Shown piece after piece: positions 45,720-58,479 of a DNA stretch of 64,000 bases (position 1 is the stretch's first letter; each line of letters opens with the position of its first letter). The notes below the pieces were generated by a model. The model saw nothing but the letters and a program-made list of their open reading frames with translations. It searched no databases and was not told the origin of the DNA. Origin of the DNA: Marisa cornuarietis (Eukaryota; Mollusca; Gastropoda; Architaenioglossa; Ampullariidae); the NCBI GenBank assembly GCA_004794655.1, contig SMMW01000018.1, positions 1 to 64,000 on the forward strand, read 5' to 3'. The position numbers were made by a program, and so were the translations under genes.

Positions 45720-48700
45720 ATAGAAAACAAGACACTTGACGTGAATTGATTTTCCGTCAAACGAGAGCCCTTGAGCTAAGTCAGCGAAGCATGCACACGC
45801 ACGCACGCACACAAAACACGCGCACTCATTCGCATGCGTTTGCGCACACGGTCATACAGATGCTGTTGGCGGTCTGAAGGTACTGCAAAAGCCGAGCGCG
45901 CAGTGAACTTCACCGGCGCTGGGTGGAGCGAGAGACCAATGACAGTAATAGCTTTTGATTAGCGAGGTTAATTGTGTGCAGCACGGATGAGCAATTGATG
46001 GGCGCAAGCAGCACATCGTCACCTAGATGAAATGATAAGCCAATGGGGAAGAGGAACCTTTCGGATCTTATCGCTCTCTAGATCAAGGGCTTTGTCTGAT
46101 TAAGAGTCGTCTGCTTCTGTTCACCCTCCCGCTGGTCTCTTCCATCATCTTCATTCTCAAACCAGATTTCTTCAGCTCTAGCTTCAGATTTGTACTAGTC
46201 CATAAATTCCACTCTCTCTCTTAAATTCCTACTAAACGTTTTAACTGAGTATCTGTTTACAGTGAGTGTGCGTGCGTGCGTGTATGTGTGTGTGTGTGTG
46301 TGTTCTCTGTATCCAAAATGGTAACAAAGAGTGAAAGGGGTGGGTGTTATTGTCATAGTGTCCTCATCCCCGTTATTTGTGATGGTCGATGAAACCAGCT
46401 TTCAAACAAATGCTTGAAAATTCATCCTTCTTCATTCTTCCCATCAAGCCAAAGATAAAACCATTAAGCCGTCATTTAAAGTCCACTTCTTCATACCAAG
46501 TCGCTGTCAACAGTAACGTCAGAGTGACTTCCCCTTTCACGCTAGTCACGTGACCGGAAGGTGGGCTGCGCTGTGACAGGGGTGGTGGGTGGGTGGGTGG
46601 GTGCGTTCGAGAGGAGCCCCCCCAGGCGCCATCAATTTCCCGCGACGTTCACAACTAGCAGACACGTGATGCATGCGATACGGGTGCATTCCAGTGCCAG
46701 CATCCTAATCGTTCGCAGGCTGCTCGCGAGACCACCCGTAATGACAGCCCCTGCACCCTACTCCTGTGACTGCGCTCTCCTTGAAAAGTGTGCAGGTGCT
46801 GGTACCTAATCGCCCACATAAAGTCAACTTCTCTAACTACAGGCAGAAAATATGTCCCCAGTTAATACATTTGCAACTGACAAGCTCCGCTTATTTCTGA
46901 CCTCCCCGGGGTCAAGGCCTCTGTGTTGTCAACGACTTCCAAATGACAAACGACCAGCTTTATTAATCCCAGTGGGAAATTTCTGATTTTCAAATTAGCA
47001 TAAAATTAGACAATTTAACTATCAAAGAGTCGATCCTGGTTCATGAGGTCGGTACGCACGTGCACAGGCATGTATGCACACACAGAGACATCGACAAACA
47101 CACGCACAGACATTTACTCTCGCGCAGACACGCGTACAGATGCGTCAATATGCTTTATATCAGTACTTTTCCCAACAAATTGCAGCTATGCGCCCAATGT
47201 ACCTCGATGACATAGTAAAAGCAAGATGCAATGTCATTGTTAGCCATCCATCAACTCTTTTTTTTTTTGGCACCTGCAATGACAATTACGAATGAGGAAA
47301 AAAAAAGACTGGCTTAAGGGGAAACTAAGTTGGAAGGCTTTGGGGGACTAGCCTTCCAGCTCTTTATGTTTCCGCACCCGATGTGTGGAGGTTATGGCAG
47401 GTAGCAGGAGGGCGCGGGAACCATTTTGCCGATGAAAATCACCAGACCCTCCTCCTCTACGCGCCCATTAACGCGGAGAATGGCTTTTCCCGCTCGTCGC
47501 CGCTGACGTATCTTCTTCCTCCCGCCCGAGGCAGGTCCCTGCGTTCGCTCAGATGGAGAAAAGCTGCAGACAGCGATGCAGCAAGAGCAAGCAGCGGGTG
47601 ATGAGGCTTGCATCACGTCACCCTGCGAGATGTGCGCGGGTGGGAAGCGACAGACTGCTTTGATGGCTTCGCTGATCCGTATCTGCCACGTGGGAGAGGT
47701 TGTCGGCAATTGTTTGATCTCCCACATGCTTGAAAGATTGCTGCCAGGATTTGGCGCAGAACGTGGACCCTTTCTGAAGCAGCTGGGTTAACAGCTAACG
47801 GTTTCACTGATTAGAGCTGTAGCGGTTTTTTTTTTTAAAGCAGTTTTCCTTTTCTCGTGTCGAATGAGCGGTAGATACGTATCGTGTCTTGTCTGCGTCA
47901 ACGTGTCGGACGATACTTATCAGTGTGACTAGCCTCACACGGGCGCGAGAGGTAAAAGGAAGTAACTTCATTTATCCTGCTGCAAGGGCACAGGGTATAA
48001 ACTCAGAATCGCTATCCTGTAGCTGAAGAGCCTTCTTAACCAAACACTTGTCACATGGATGACAACGGACAATCTTTTTACACGACAATCGCATAACAAA
48101 TTTGACAAAATTATGCAAATATTCGACATGTGTCTGGCGAAAAACCTTAAATGTCTAGTGGAGGGGATTTATTTTATTTTCATACTTTTGTAAAACTGAG
48201 TGCAAGGTACGAAATTATCAAATCTGGGAGACTTCTTCTTTCCCTTTCTATTTGGGAGATGTCCACCTTCACACACTACGAGACAATGAAAGAAGTAAAG
48301 ACGCCTAAATCGTTGGTACACACATGTCTAATCAGCACACGTGGTCTGAGCTCTCCCTCTCATTGGTGGAAGATTTCACAGCGTGCACCCATCAATGTAA
48401 ATCCTTTCGTCAGTTTTGCGGACCTCTTTCTGTGGGTGCAGATATGGCTGTTTGCTTATCTGGAGAAATGAAGTGAGATAGTCATCTAAATTTTTAAAAG
48501 TAGTATCTTACACGGATTTTTCTTTTACCATCAGTAAAAAAATTGCACCCACACTATATCTTTAATAAAAATGAGTTTAATTCCTGAATTAGACAAGTTT
48601 TGCTCGAATTCTCTCAATCTCACCTTAAGATGAAAGAATAGCTTTCTCTCATTACCAGTCAGTTAAGGGCTAACTTTGTGGCAGCTGCTTGTGTCTGGGG

Positions 48701-49480
48701 ACCAGGCTTCACTGATGCGAGTGACAGATGATCAGCGTGTCTAAGTTAGTCGGAATAATTTGACAGCCAAAGAGCGCTGAAGTGCATACTGTAGATCCAT
48801 CTGTGCACCCTTTTTTTTGGCCTCCATCCCTGAAGGTAAGTTCAAAATTGTGGATTGTTCCATGAACGATACGAATGTCACACCATTCTTGCTGTTCAGC
48901 CTCCATTTCCTTTCAGAGCAATACACCAGGAGTCCTTTAGCGTCACTCGTGATGCCGGTCAACAAAAGTCGTTGTCCCGAACCTTCTAGAAATCTCCCCG
49001 CCTGTCAATCAACCGCCGGCGCGTGCTGCAAATCCCACAGCAATATGGACGGAGGTTTCAGTCGACAAATTCTAAAAGAAAAAGCTTTAAAAAAAACATA
49101 AAAGAAAGAAAAAAAAGGAACGAAAGCTTCCAGGCTCTTTTATCCCCCCGCAGCCACGCGCCAGCTCGCGTCTGTTCGGACTCCGGGTACAATCAATCGT
49201 AATTTCGATAAAACAACTCTTTCGCAGGCGGGTCGCTACGTTCGTTCTCATTGGAGCTTCCATGAGAGCTGACTGGCAGTGGCGACACGCGTGTTATTGC
49301 ATTATTTGTTCCCTCGTGGCGACAGCGCACGGGAGGCCACAGCTGAATCACTTTGCCGTGACTCACGACAGGCCCTCTTTTCGCTCGGGAGCAGCGGCAG
49401 ATGAAAGGCGACGCGCAGAAGGTGGACAATGGAGAGTGGGAAGTGGGAGTTAGGAGGTACAGGGGCGAGCAGGCTGTGCA
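45720..49480. other. Upstream GALNT region, no confident exon
   Basis: I looked for the PDTR-type motif that must precede exon A and found no convincing match on the minus strand. The segment 45850-46060 is a balanced-composition block with GCTTTTGATTAGCGAGGTTA (45951-45970) and other TAAT cores, possibly regulatory. Several GC-rich patches (46560-46760, 47380-47720) carry only featureless frames. Confidence 0.4.
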
Positions 49481-49499
49481 GCTGGGTTGGACCCGATGC

Positions 49500-49880
49500 A
49501 GCTGCTTGTACGTACTGAGTGCAGCTGCGGTGAACCGCAGGCGCCGAGCGCTGATTGGTCACAGGTCCGCGCTACGTCATGAAAGGAAGCGAGGGGAGCT
49601 CATTCAGGCTCGTGGAGGCGGGAAAGGGGAGAACTCCTAAGGGAAGGCAGGAACCGTCGGCACGGATGATTTAACATAAACGATTTCTCTTCTGCAAAAA
49701 AAAATAAAGTTATTTGCATTAAAGCCGGTGACGCTCCTTATGGGTGACAAATCAGACTTTTATTCATGACGCTAATTTCCTCTTATCCAAAGTTCTCTCC
49801 CCTTTCCAAGCTGTGCACAAGGGCAGGAGGCTACGGTCCAGAGTTATCGGGATCTGAAGTGTCAGTGATGACGTCATGGT
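49500..49880. promoter_or_regulatory. Promoter-like GC-rich patch with CCAAT and CRE motifs
   Basis: Contains CTGATTGGTC (reverse CCAAT, 49551-49560), TACGTCAT (49573-49580) and a full palindromic TGACGTCA (49868-49875), with E-box-like CAGCTG copies. CCAAT plus CRE spacing of about 20 bp is a common promoter layout. It lies 3.8 kb upstream of GALNT exon A on the gene strand, so it could be a GALNT promoter, but no TATA box or first exon was identified. Confidence 0.3.
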
Positions 49881-50069
49881 AGCTCAGGCGTGACACAAAA
49901 CACTGATCAGTTGCCGGGCTAATGTGCCTTGGTTCCTGCAGTCCAAGGCCCACGCGATCCAAGAGAGATTTGCAAACATGGGTAGCCAGTAGGCAGTAAT
50001 GAGTTCACAAAGCTCGTTGACTCCTGGTGGATTTTTCGGAATAACGGCTCATGGTAACCGTTTCCACAT

Positions 50070-50326
50070 AACTAAAACTCCACCAACCACGTTTCTAAAA
50101 AGACTGAAGACCCATCTGTTTTTTTTTAAGACGGACTTAAACTTAAACAACCAAGCAACACTTCTGTCTTTATTTTTTACTTTCCTGGTGTTTTATCTAT
50201 TTATTTTCTTTTTTTATTATATTTCTTTATTTTATTTTTTTTTTTGCTGCGCAATGAGCATTCTTCTGAATGGATACCTGTGCATTAAAAATGGACATCA
50301 TCATCATCATCATCATCATCATGACA
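50070..50326 (+). mobile_element. LINE 3'-end remnant with (CAT)n tail
   Basis: The plus strand encodes PPTTFLKRLKTHLF (50080-50124), the usual end of CR1/L2-type polymerases (compare SFKSVLKTHLF in the first LINE). A T-rich stretch follows, then CTGTGCATTAAAAATGGACA and (TCA)n at 50298-50325, the typical short-repeat tail. Different tail from the (ATT)n family. Confidence 0.72.
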
Positions 50327-50329
50327 TCT

Positions 50330-53300
50330 ACGCATCTGATTTATAAACGGGTACTTTATCCTTTCAAGGTTCGATAACCTACTTCACACTGAAGGCTGTT
50401 CACATGAATAATTTTAGTGCTGCGAACACATATTTTGAAGTGACAATCGGCTGTCCGGTATAAGGTATTTTAAAAAAAGGGAAGGAGAAAGTGTTAAACA
50501 AGGAAGAAAGGGTAAAAAAGGAAGAAAAGTATAAGGAGAGAGAGCATGGATTCCCATAACAGCTTCAGGAAAGAAAGAAGAGATTTACAGGCCAAAAACG
50601 AGAAAAAGAAAAATGGATCAAAAGCACACAAAAAACAAAAACAAAAAAAAAAAACCAGGAGAAGAAAGGTGTTGCAGCCTCACCTAATATTTTACTCTAC
50701 TACCAACAAACCGTCGCGTGCTAGCCTATAAACCACCGATACCTTTGGTGGGACTACAGCAAAAGTCATCATCAAAGTTCCTATTTTCCCTGCCGCGCTG
50801 CCGACACTTTTTTATGTTTTCCTAAATCCTTTCGTCATCCTTGAAATATAAAAAAAATACAAAGATAAACAACAGCAAGAGAGGCGACTCTTGACGACTT
50901 TGCTGGGTGTGAAAGGTGGATTTCACGCAGCAAGAGAGAGAGAGAGAGGACGGGTCTGTTCTGCACCTGCCTGCACCATACGCTGTGGTTGTCGGGCTGG
51001 TTGCATGAGGTGAGACTATGGCTATTACTTAACTAAGATGCAAAACCTGCGATAACGGAAGAAAATAAAAATAAATAAATCTCTTCAACTTCAGAGTCAG
51101 TAGGTACCTTTAAATTTATTTAGTAACCGCAAGTAGATAAACGTCCATTATACATTAATGCAAATACATCCCATTATTGAAAACTCTTCCCTCGATACAT
51201 CGATGTACATGTCAAATTACCGGCACCCGACTAGTTAAAAGAAAAAAAAGCCCATTCATAAACTAAAAATGACCATAGTTCATAGGCCGGTAGAAGTTTT
51301 AAACGGTTTTAACCAGACTGTGAGAAGTTTTTTTCATGTGACAACCAGTTGTCAGCAAGTTTTATTATCACTGATGGATCGGTTTGCCGACAAGGAGGAT
51401 CCTTTATAATGTGCACAAATGGAGTGATGTGTGGAACTGAACACGGGATTTCAAGTTCTTTCTTACATATGGACGAACTTTTGAGAAAGTTCTTACAGGA
51501 CAGTTATAGAAAAAACTTGATCAAACGTTCGTCCACATTCAGAGATAAAGATGTGTTATTTAGCCGAAAACTTGTCTATTTTTAATCCCCTTAACTAGTA
51601 TGACCAATTCTTTTGACACGGCAACATTGCAGACCTGTGAAAGGTAATCTTTATCCCAGTCTTAACACCATATTAACAAATGTGTTGGCACAGGCATTCA
51701 TACTTCAAGCTTTCGACCAAAGGCGAACGTGGAAGCCAATAAAGAAATAAATAAAAGCTGCGCAGACAACAAGAGATCATCCAACCGAATCTAGTTCCGA
51801 GGGAGACTCAAAATTCTAGAGGTAGAGAGTTATCCCCGTGGTAGCCATACATCTGTTCCATAGCTACGGGCACTGGGGTCTAATGGATAGAGAGCACGAT
51901 AGCTAAAAGTCTGAGATAAGCTAAGACATAAGAGATAGTACTCAACTCAACAAAATAAAACAGAAGAAGTGGGAAGGAAGAAGCTATAAAGCTTGATAAC
52001 TTGCTTATCTCGTGTGTTGAAATGTTCGACTCAAAAGCCCGAGGGCAGTTTGCAGAAGTGTTAGCATCTCTATCGGCATTCGTATCACGTGCATATAAAA
52101 AGTCTGTAGGGGCGGAGCGACTGTATTTACTTTTAGGAGCGCTTTTATGAATGGAAAAGGGATACACAAACCATCGTGAAGCTCGCCCCTGGACCCCCAT
52201 TAAAGTCAACATCTGCGAACCTAAGACAGCGAAGCGAATGGAAGGAAGCATTCGCCATTATTGCAGCCTCTACGGACTACTTAACACAGAGCTACAAAGC
52301 TTTACTTACTGGCTTTATGTACATGTTATCACAATTGATGATGGTATACTTTGATGACCCTCGCACGAAGCAGCTCTGTGTGTGTGTCTTCCATCCTCTA
52401 TAAAGTAACAGCTATTACACGTGTAATCGTCGATGTGAAAGATGGATTATCTGTCTGAAAATAGACCTGGGTTGACTTCAGAGATGCGATATATATGTCC
52501 TTAAAAGAAGCCGGTGAATCAACAGATGCTTCAAATGATATCTTAACTTCAAGAAGAAAAAAGCAAACAAAAATCAAATAAATAAAAAAAAAAATAATAA
52601 AATAAAATGAAATTTCGTTTGCCAAAAATATATCAAAAGTAGAGGCAGGTGTTCAACTGTAAAGTTGATTGGTGGTGTCCTTTTAACACCTGGACAATAC
52701 ATGGAAGATTGCTTTGAGGTGCTTACAAATTTAGACACCTCTACCAGTTTTAATTCTGGCTGAACCTTAGCTAATTTCCAAGACACAGGAGTAGAGTTGC
52801 TATAGTTCGGTTACTAGGAGCAGACAATATAGCATCCTTAATACAATCCATACCTCAAGAAAAGAAACTTTCCCCACTCTTGTGCTGAATTACTTCGCAA
52901 TTAAAATGGTTCTTCATCTGCCACAAAATGCGAGCACTCAGCACACACAGCCTTTCTTAAACAGCTAGGAAGCTTGCGTACATCACTCCGGAATTATCAT
53001 ATTAGTTTTACAAGATCCACCTTAATTAAATTCCTCAAAACTGACATTTCGAATGAATCACAAAGCCTGGATGCACATCCGGAAGTAACCGGGTTATTGT
53101 CCCTTGGCGCCTGCGCAACGTTTTGAAGCATTTTTATGAATTTTATCAGATGTTTTTCTTCCTTCCTTGTGAGTGTTCTTCTCGACAATGCGTCTTGATA
53201 ATTGTCTCCACATACTGATCGCAGCTGTACATTAAATTAGGTAATCAAATTTAATTATTGAATCAATAATTAGCAAAGAGAAAAGTAATAGATTTTTTTA

Positions 53301-53630
53301 TCGTGATTTCAGTGATGCCTAACTTTTTCTACAGATCCAATATTTTCGTAATTATAAATTTTTATAAATGTTAATTTCCAGGTAATTTATGAATGAAAAA
53401 TAAATAAAATGATGATTTCTGAAAGACCAACACACTAGCAGCTAAGAACTAAACACTTGATTAAGTGATGTTCAAAATGTGACAACAAAAATATTTATTA
53501 TTGGAAAGTGAGGGATTTTTCACGAAACTACATCACAATCACAGAATCTTGCTTAGTCTGGGAGTCGCTGCAACAACCGCACTAGCGAGCGGCTGGGCAG
53601 CCATGTGTCGACTTGGTTGAGTCGTCTGCT
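50330..53630. other. Non-coding, repeat-poor region
   Basis: AT-rich with A-runs (50638-50655, 52586-52610). At 51878-51935 a TCTAATGGATAGAGAGC phrase resembles a polymerase III A box, but no B box follows. No gene is supported. Confidence 0.4.
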
Positions 53631-53639
53631 CTGTGTCAT

Positions 53640-54645
53640 GGACTGGAGAATGTTCAGAAATGACTGTTATTGCACGCGCTGGCTGCTGACTGCAACAACT
53701 CACAACTCAAGATGACAGTAGCTAACATTTTTTCGCGGTGTGGAAGATTTCATGTTCTGAAGCACTACCCACTGTTCTTGGCAATTCGCTTCAAGGATGT
53801 TATTGCCGAGACAGAATCTGCTGGTCTTTCTCAAACCAGAATACCAAAGTCACACATAATGGACATAATATCTCCAGAGTTGAAGATTGCAGCTGGTTTG
53901 AAGCTGTATAAACCGGTTATGTAACCGAAATGCAAGCTGGCAACTTAATAGCCCTGAAGATTTTTAACCGGGTATGAACCAGCGACAACCATCGTCACGG
54001 GTGTGTAATGTGGAAAACTCTTTAACAGCCTGAAGACCATGGACAGTTCTTGTTCCCTGAGTGCTGCAAGATGCAGAAAGTCGAAAGGGCGATTCCCAAG
54101 GTTTGCATGTCGATCCTTAAAGCGGAGAAAATTCTTCAAAGGAAATTGCCTCTGGGACTGTATGTGTGAATGACCGCCTACAAGAGCATACAGTTATTTC
54201 CTTTTGCATGCCAGACAAAGGGAAATGCAATCACTCGGCGAACTGCTGAAGCGACAAATTATTGCCCCTGCTTATGCTGCAGATGATCCAGTTCCTCATC
54301 GTTGGAGGACAGGATTCACACATCTCCTTAAAGCGGATGCCTTTCCTTTTCCCCTCTGTCCCCATAAAGTTCGCAACCAGTGCATGTATTGAATATTCAA
54401 TGTTTCTGATAATCCTTTGCGAAAACACATTGGAAACGGACAAAGGATCGTTATGGAGCTGTTCTTAGTCTGAAACTGGATGTGAACCGACGGCAGCGGA
54501 AAAGTCAGCATTCGTCTCGTGCTTACAGCCAGCATCAGCAGTCACCTGCTGCTACCAGAAACCATCAGCATTCACTTTACTACCACCAGTGTGTTCCTAC
54601 CACCACTGTGTTTGATATTGCTGCTCAGGGAATCTATTAACATCT
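53640..54645 (+). other. Coding-like but broken stretch of unknown origin
   Basis: Plus-strand frames in succession look less random than their surroundings. 53670-53924 reads CGRFHVLKHYPLFLAIRFKD. A later frame (about 54450-54642) reads RYGAVLSLKLDVNRRQRKSQ and ends CVPTTTVFDIAAQGIY-stop. No family is recognised and frames shift between pieces, so it may be a decayed gene or mobile-element remnant, or chance. Confidence 0.25.
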
Positions 54646-54649
54646 ATGA

Positions 54650-55500
54650 TCATCTGTAATAACACATACAGAATCTTTTTTTTCAGAAAGGCGTGATCAT
54701 GTGTTATAATACTTATAGATCCCTTAAACTAAAACGAGAAACATTATAAGAAATTTGTAAAACAAGCAGAATGATATGTCAAGTCAGATTTACTCATTCG
54801 GACCAAATGATGTTCCTCCAGCAAGTGTTAGACGATAAAAATATTAATTTATTTTCGTTCGGAAACAAAACAACCAACGAAAATAAGAAACAAAAAGACA
54901 CCATATCGATTTCACTGGTAGGTTTTCTTTTTTTAATGGCATCTTCTTATTTAAAATTATGAATTCAAAAAAGGTTGGTACCAAACAACTCTGTCTCCCT
55001 ATTTTTGTCCACTTTATTTGCTAGGTATCGATAAAATTTTGTGTTTGCTTCTCTTCAATCAATCGCGATCACTGCCATGTGTTTCCTAGGGAGAAAATAC
55101 CAGGTTTTAGTCGGGTGGCTGATTTACCCAGCTCGGGTCGGTAAGAGGTTGGGTAAACGTGTCTCATAACTGGTGATGAAGATGGTGTTGGGTATCTTAC
55201 GATTTCAACTTTGCCCTTAATTTCTTTTGGGTTTTTTCTTGGCTATTGCTGCGTTTATCATTTATCGAATGGGACGAACACACAAAAGACACAAAGATGG
55301 CGTTTATGCACGTCCGTGATTTCCCTTTTGCAAACAATTTTAAAATTCAAGTGTGGTTCAACTCTGTCAATGATGTCAGGTTTCGTCTGCCCATCTTCTA
55401 TTGTAGGTGGCACGATTTAGTTTGAATTGCGATACACATATCGATGAAATGCATGCAAATAATATTGACGGGTCAGTTATAAGGAAAACTGTTTAAAAAT
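54650..55500. other. AT-rich spacer
   Basis: No feature seen beyond short frames and T-rich runs. Confidence 0.45.
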
Positions 55501-55504
55501 GGAT

Positions 55505-55534
55505 CACACACACACACACACACACAAACACACA

Positions 55535-55567
<33 letters not shown>
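55505..55567. repeat. (CA)n microsatellite, interrupted
   Basis: Three CA blocks separated by CAAA interruptions. Confidence 0.95.
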
Positions 55568-55569
<2 letters not shown>

Positions 55570-55659
55570 ACGCACACACGTACGCATTTCGCTGCCGTAT
55601 GCATCACATCTGACAGTCAAAAAGTTTTCAGTGGCAATAGCTGTGGAGTGCAGATGTTG

Positions 55660-56720
55660 GTGAGAGTGGACCGATGATGGCAGTTCTGAACCCTGAAGAG
55701 CGAGATGCACCCAGGTGCGGACTTTCGTTAAACCACTTCACACGTGCCCCCCACTCACTCCTCCCATCCACCATCCCACACACTTCATCGCCTTTTCTTC
55801 TTACCCCCCTTCCTTCCCGCTTTTCACCTCGAATGTTCCACCTCCCCTTTCCGTACCCTCCGGGCTCTCTACTTAACCTGCTGCCATCTTGCGGAAAACC
55901 TTGGCGAGCAGCCAAAGACAGCTGCTGCTCGCTGTGCTCCCGCCTAGAGTTACCGCCGCTGTTGTTACCAGCTTGGCGCTCTCGTGTTGTGAAAGACAAC
56001 AAATTGCAGGCAAGCGAGGAGGAGGACCATGTAGAGGAAAGCAAAAAAGAGTAGACATATTTTCTTTTTTTTTCTTTCCCACCGGATGGAGAGGGAACGG
56101 CTTGGAGGGTGGGGAAGTCTGTCTTCCACCAGATCTTTCTGTTTGACTTTCTCTCTTAGACCGCTCACCCAGGGCTCTAGCCTTAATCCGCTGTTTTCCG
56201 CCCTCATGCACCTGGCGCTTCGAACCCTTAAATCCACTCCTCCCACTTCCAGAGAGGTACGCCCTCTCCAACCCCCCCTCCCCACTCCCAAACGCACTCA
56301 CCACCTCCACCCACACTAGTCCACCTCCGTTCTGTCAATGTTCTCTGTCGCTCATGTTTACAATGAACTCGTTCCGATGCTCAACACTTCGTCCCTCCAA
56401 CAAGACGCAGCCCCTGTTTTCCTTCTGAACCCCCAAACTCCGACACGCGAACCCTGTGGGTCCAGGTTGCGCTCTGGCTGTTGCAAGCACGTGGGCCGTC
56501 ATGTGTGATGGATGCGCGAGCTGCAGAAAATGATTCAAGTGGTATTCCGGGCCCCAGCCAATTTGCATGCAACATTTCCTCGGCACGTCACTGGCAGCCA
56601 ATCTGTCACAGAAATGCTCCATTTTTTTCTCCCCGCCGGCCGTGACGGATGTGAGCGCTAGCCATTCTCACTTCCTGATCGACATTGCAGCAACAACCCA
56701 TTCTATTCCAATGGTTATAA
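55660..56720. promoter_or_regulatory. GC-rich patch with POU octamer; no gene resolved
   Basis: Composition is more balanced than the flanks, with a perfect octamer ATTTGCAT at 56561-56568 next to GCCAA and CACGTG-type boxes (56490-56495). Overlapping frames of up to 147 codons on both strands lack domains. Candidate regulatory patch only. Confidence 0.25.
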
Positions 56721-57819
56721 GGCTAAAGTGCGACATGGTCTCTCTCTCTCTCTCATTCCCTCGTACATAATCCTACTGCTTGCTATTTCTCTATTCATGA
56801 GGAGGGCTACATGCTAAAGGCTCAATGTTTGCCTTTCCTGTCATCTTGGTAATAAAGAAAAGTTATTCTCGTGTTATTTTTTTATCAGCCTTCTTCAGTT
56901 TTTTTTAACTTAATCCTACACTAAAATCCAATGATCTTGCTTTTTTCATAAAATGCCTTCGGTGTGATGGATATTTTGTATCGACTTCCCATGTTGACCA
57001 CAACAATGACCAAGAGAAGATAACTGAAAATATGCTGATGATGCTTGTGAAGAGGTTCTTGATGTTGTTACTGATGAGAACATTCGTCAGCAAATACAGG
57101 TTCGTTGACAATGAGTTGCTCTGAGTACATTTTGCCGGTGGTTCGTCTGAAGCTGAACGACGAAGTGTGGCACTAACAGGGAGAAGTGTAAATGTCTAAA
57201 ATGTCGAATGACAGTGATGACTAGAACTACCGAAAATCATGTGGTAGCACTTAGCACTTAGCAATTAACACTTAGCATCACGAAGTGCTTCGATATCACA
57301 AGTGCACACTCTGAACACTGGCAACCTCTCTAAGACTTTTGATACCGATCATGTATTAATGGTGACCTGTGACTATTTTAATACTGCAGGTTTTGACACC
57401 TCCTACAATTTTATAAATATACTTTGAGATTTGGGAGTTATTTTAATTACACACCAGCGGTGGGTTTTTGTTTGTTTGTTTGTTTGTTTATCTATTATTT
57501 TCATGACCGTCAAGAAAGAAAATGGATGTCGAAGCTTATACCTAAGTCTTTCCTGGAAAGAAAGGAAACTCGGATTATGGATGATACGAATAATTGCCCA
57601 TGAACTTTCCCTTGAACTAGACCAGCGCCCTGAAGATGATTAAGATGATGCACTAACATACACCCCCTCTGCTCTGGTTTCACGTTTCTAAAGTGAGTCT
57701 TCTTTTGTAGATTGAGACATTGTAAAATGTAGAGGGGAGTGAATGTGATGAAGGAGATAAGTTCTGTGTCCTTTCCGAATAAAAGACAAGAGCTCCTTAC
57801 ATTAGGCGGGGAAGGCGCC

Positions 57820-57890
57820 TCGTAGTAGAAGGTTTACGGTTCGAGTCTCGGGCCAATGAGTAAAACCTCACCTCATCCACTCAGCTATGA
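57820..57890 (+). mobile_element. tRNA-like SINE head (weak)
   Basis: ACGGTTCGAGTCTCGGG is a good polymerase III B box. A degenerate A-box-like GGAAGGCGCCTCGTAG lies about 30 bp before it. No tail was defined. Confidence 0.35.
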
Positions 57891-58349
57891 CCCTCGACCC
57901 TGCATGTGAATACCTAATTTATCGTCTATTCAGCACATGAATGTCTCATGTATCGTTCACCCAGCATAAGGAAATCTAATTTATCAAAGCATGTAGACGG
58001 ACAGAAAAGGTCGGGTGTGGTCTTCTGAAGGCTGTGCTACAGACAGGGAGAAACACTTTACAGTTTATTGCTCCTACAGTCACTAGACTAGGGAACCTTT
58101 TACCGCCTCTTTCTTAATCTCTTTTTGAATTCTATACGTCTCCAAACAGGCTTTGTTTAGAAAGATAGAAGGTAAAAATTAAAAGAAACTGAAAAAAAAC
58201 AAGAGTACAAAACATGTGATGGTGATCACGGTCGTTTTTTCGTGATCATTCAAGGGTATCGAACCAACAGAAAAGTGATAACAGGCCCGCGGAAAATCCT
58301 CTTAAGCAGAACCGACAAGCAATGTTGGGTGGTGGTGGGGTGGGGGACG

Positions 58350-58451
58350 GGCATGGCGGGGTGGAGGAAAGCTCGTCTTTAGCCCACAGGTACATCAGAA
58401 CCCACCACGTGTTAAAGACAAATGCGCCCAGCAGCATAGCGATTCGTATCT
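58350..58451 (-). CDS. Candidate signal-anchor exon, possibly GALNT N-terminus
   Basis: The minus-strand frame after an acceptor-like TGGGCTTACAG (AG at 58452-58451, approximate) reads RIAMLLGAFVFNTWWVLMYL then WAKDELSS. A short basic lead, about 20 hydrophobic residues and a polar stem are what a type II Golgi enzyme such as GALNT would need, and it lies upstream of the catalytic exons on the same strand. Against it: no ATG in this exon, no good donor, 12.7 kb to exon A, and no stem exon in between. Confidence 0.3.
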
Positions 58452-58479
58452 GTAAGCCCACCCCAAGGGAGGTGAGCTA

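Noticed and set aside
48660..48690. Minus-strand SPDTSSC, another candidate for the motif before exon A
   Set aside because: Lacks the Arg of the motif and a usable donor with the required phase 2.
50440..50460. Minus-strand LIPDSR, like the PDTR motif expected before GALNT exon A
   Set aside because: A stop lies just upstream in a pyrimidine-rich run with no acceptor AG, so no exon can be built.
51880..52251. 123-codon minus-strand frame and its plus-strand overlaps
   Set aside because: No domain, overlapping frames on both strands equally long, no start context.
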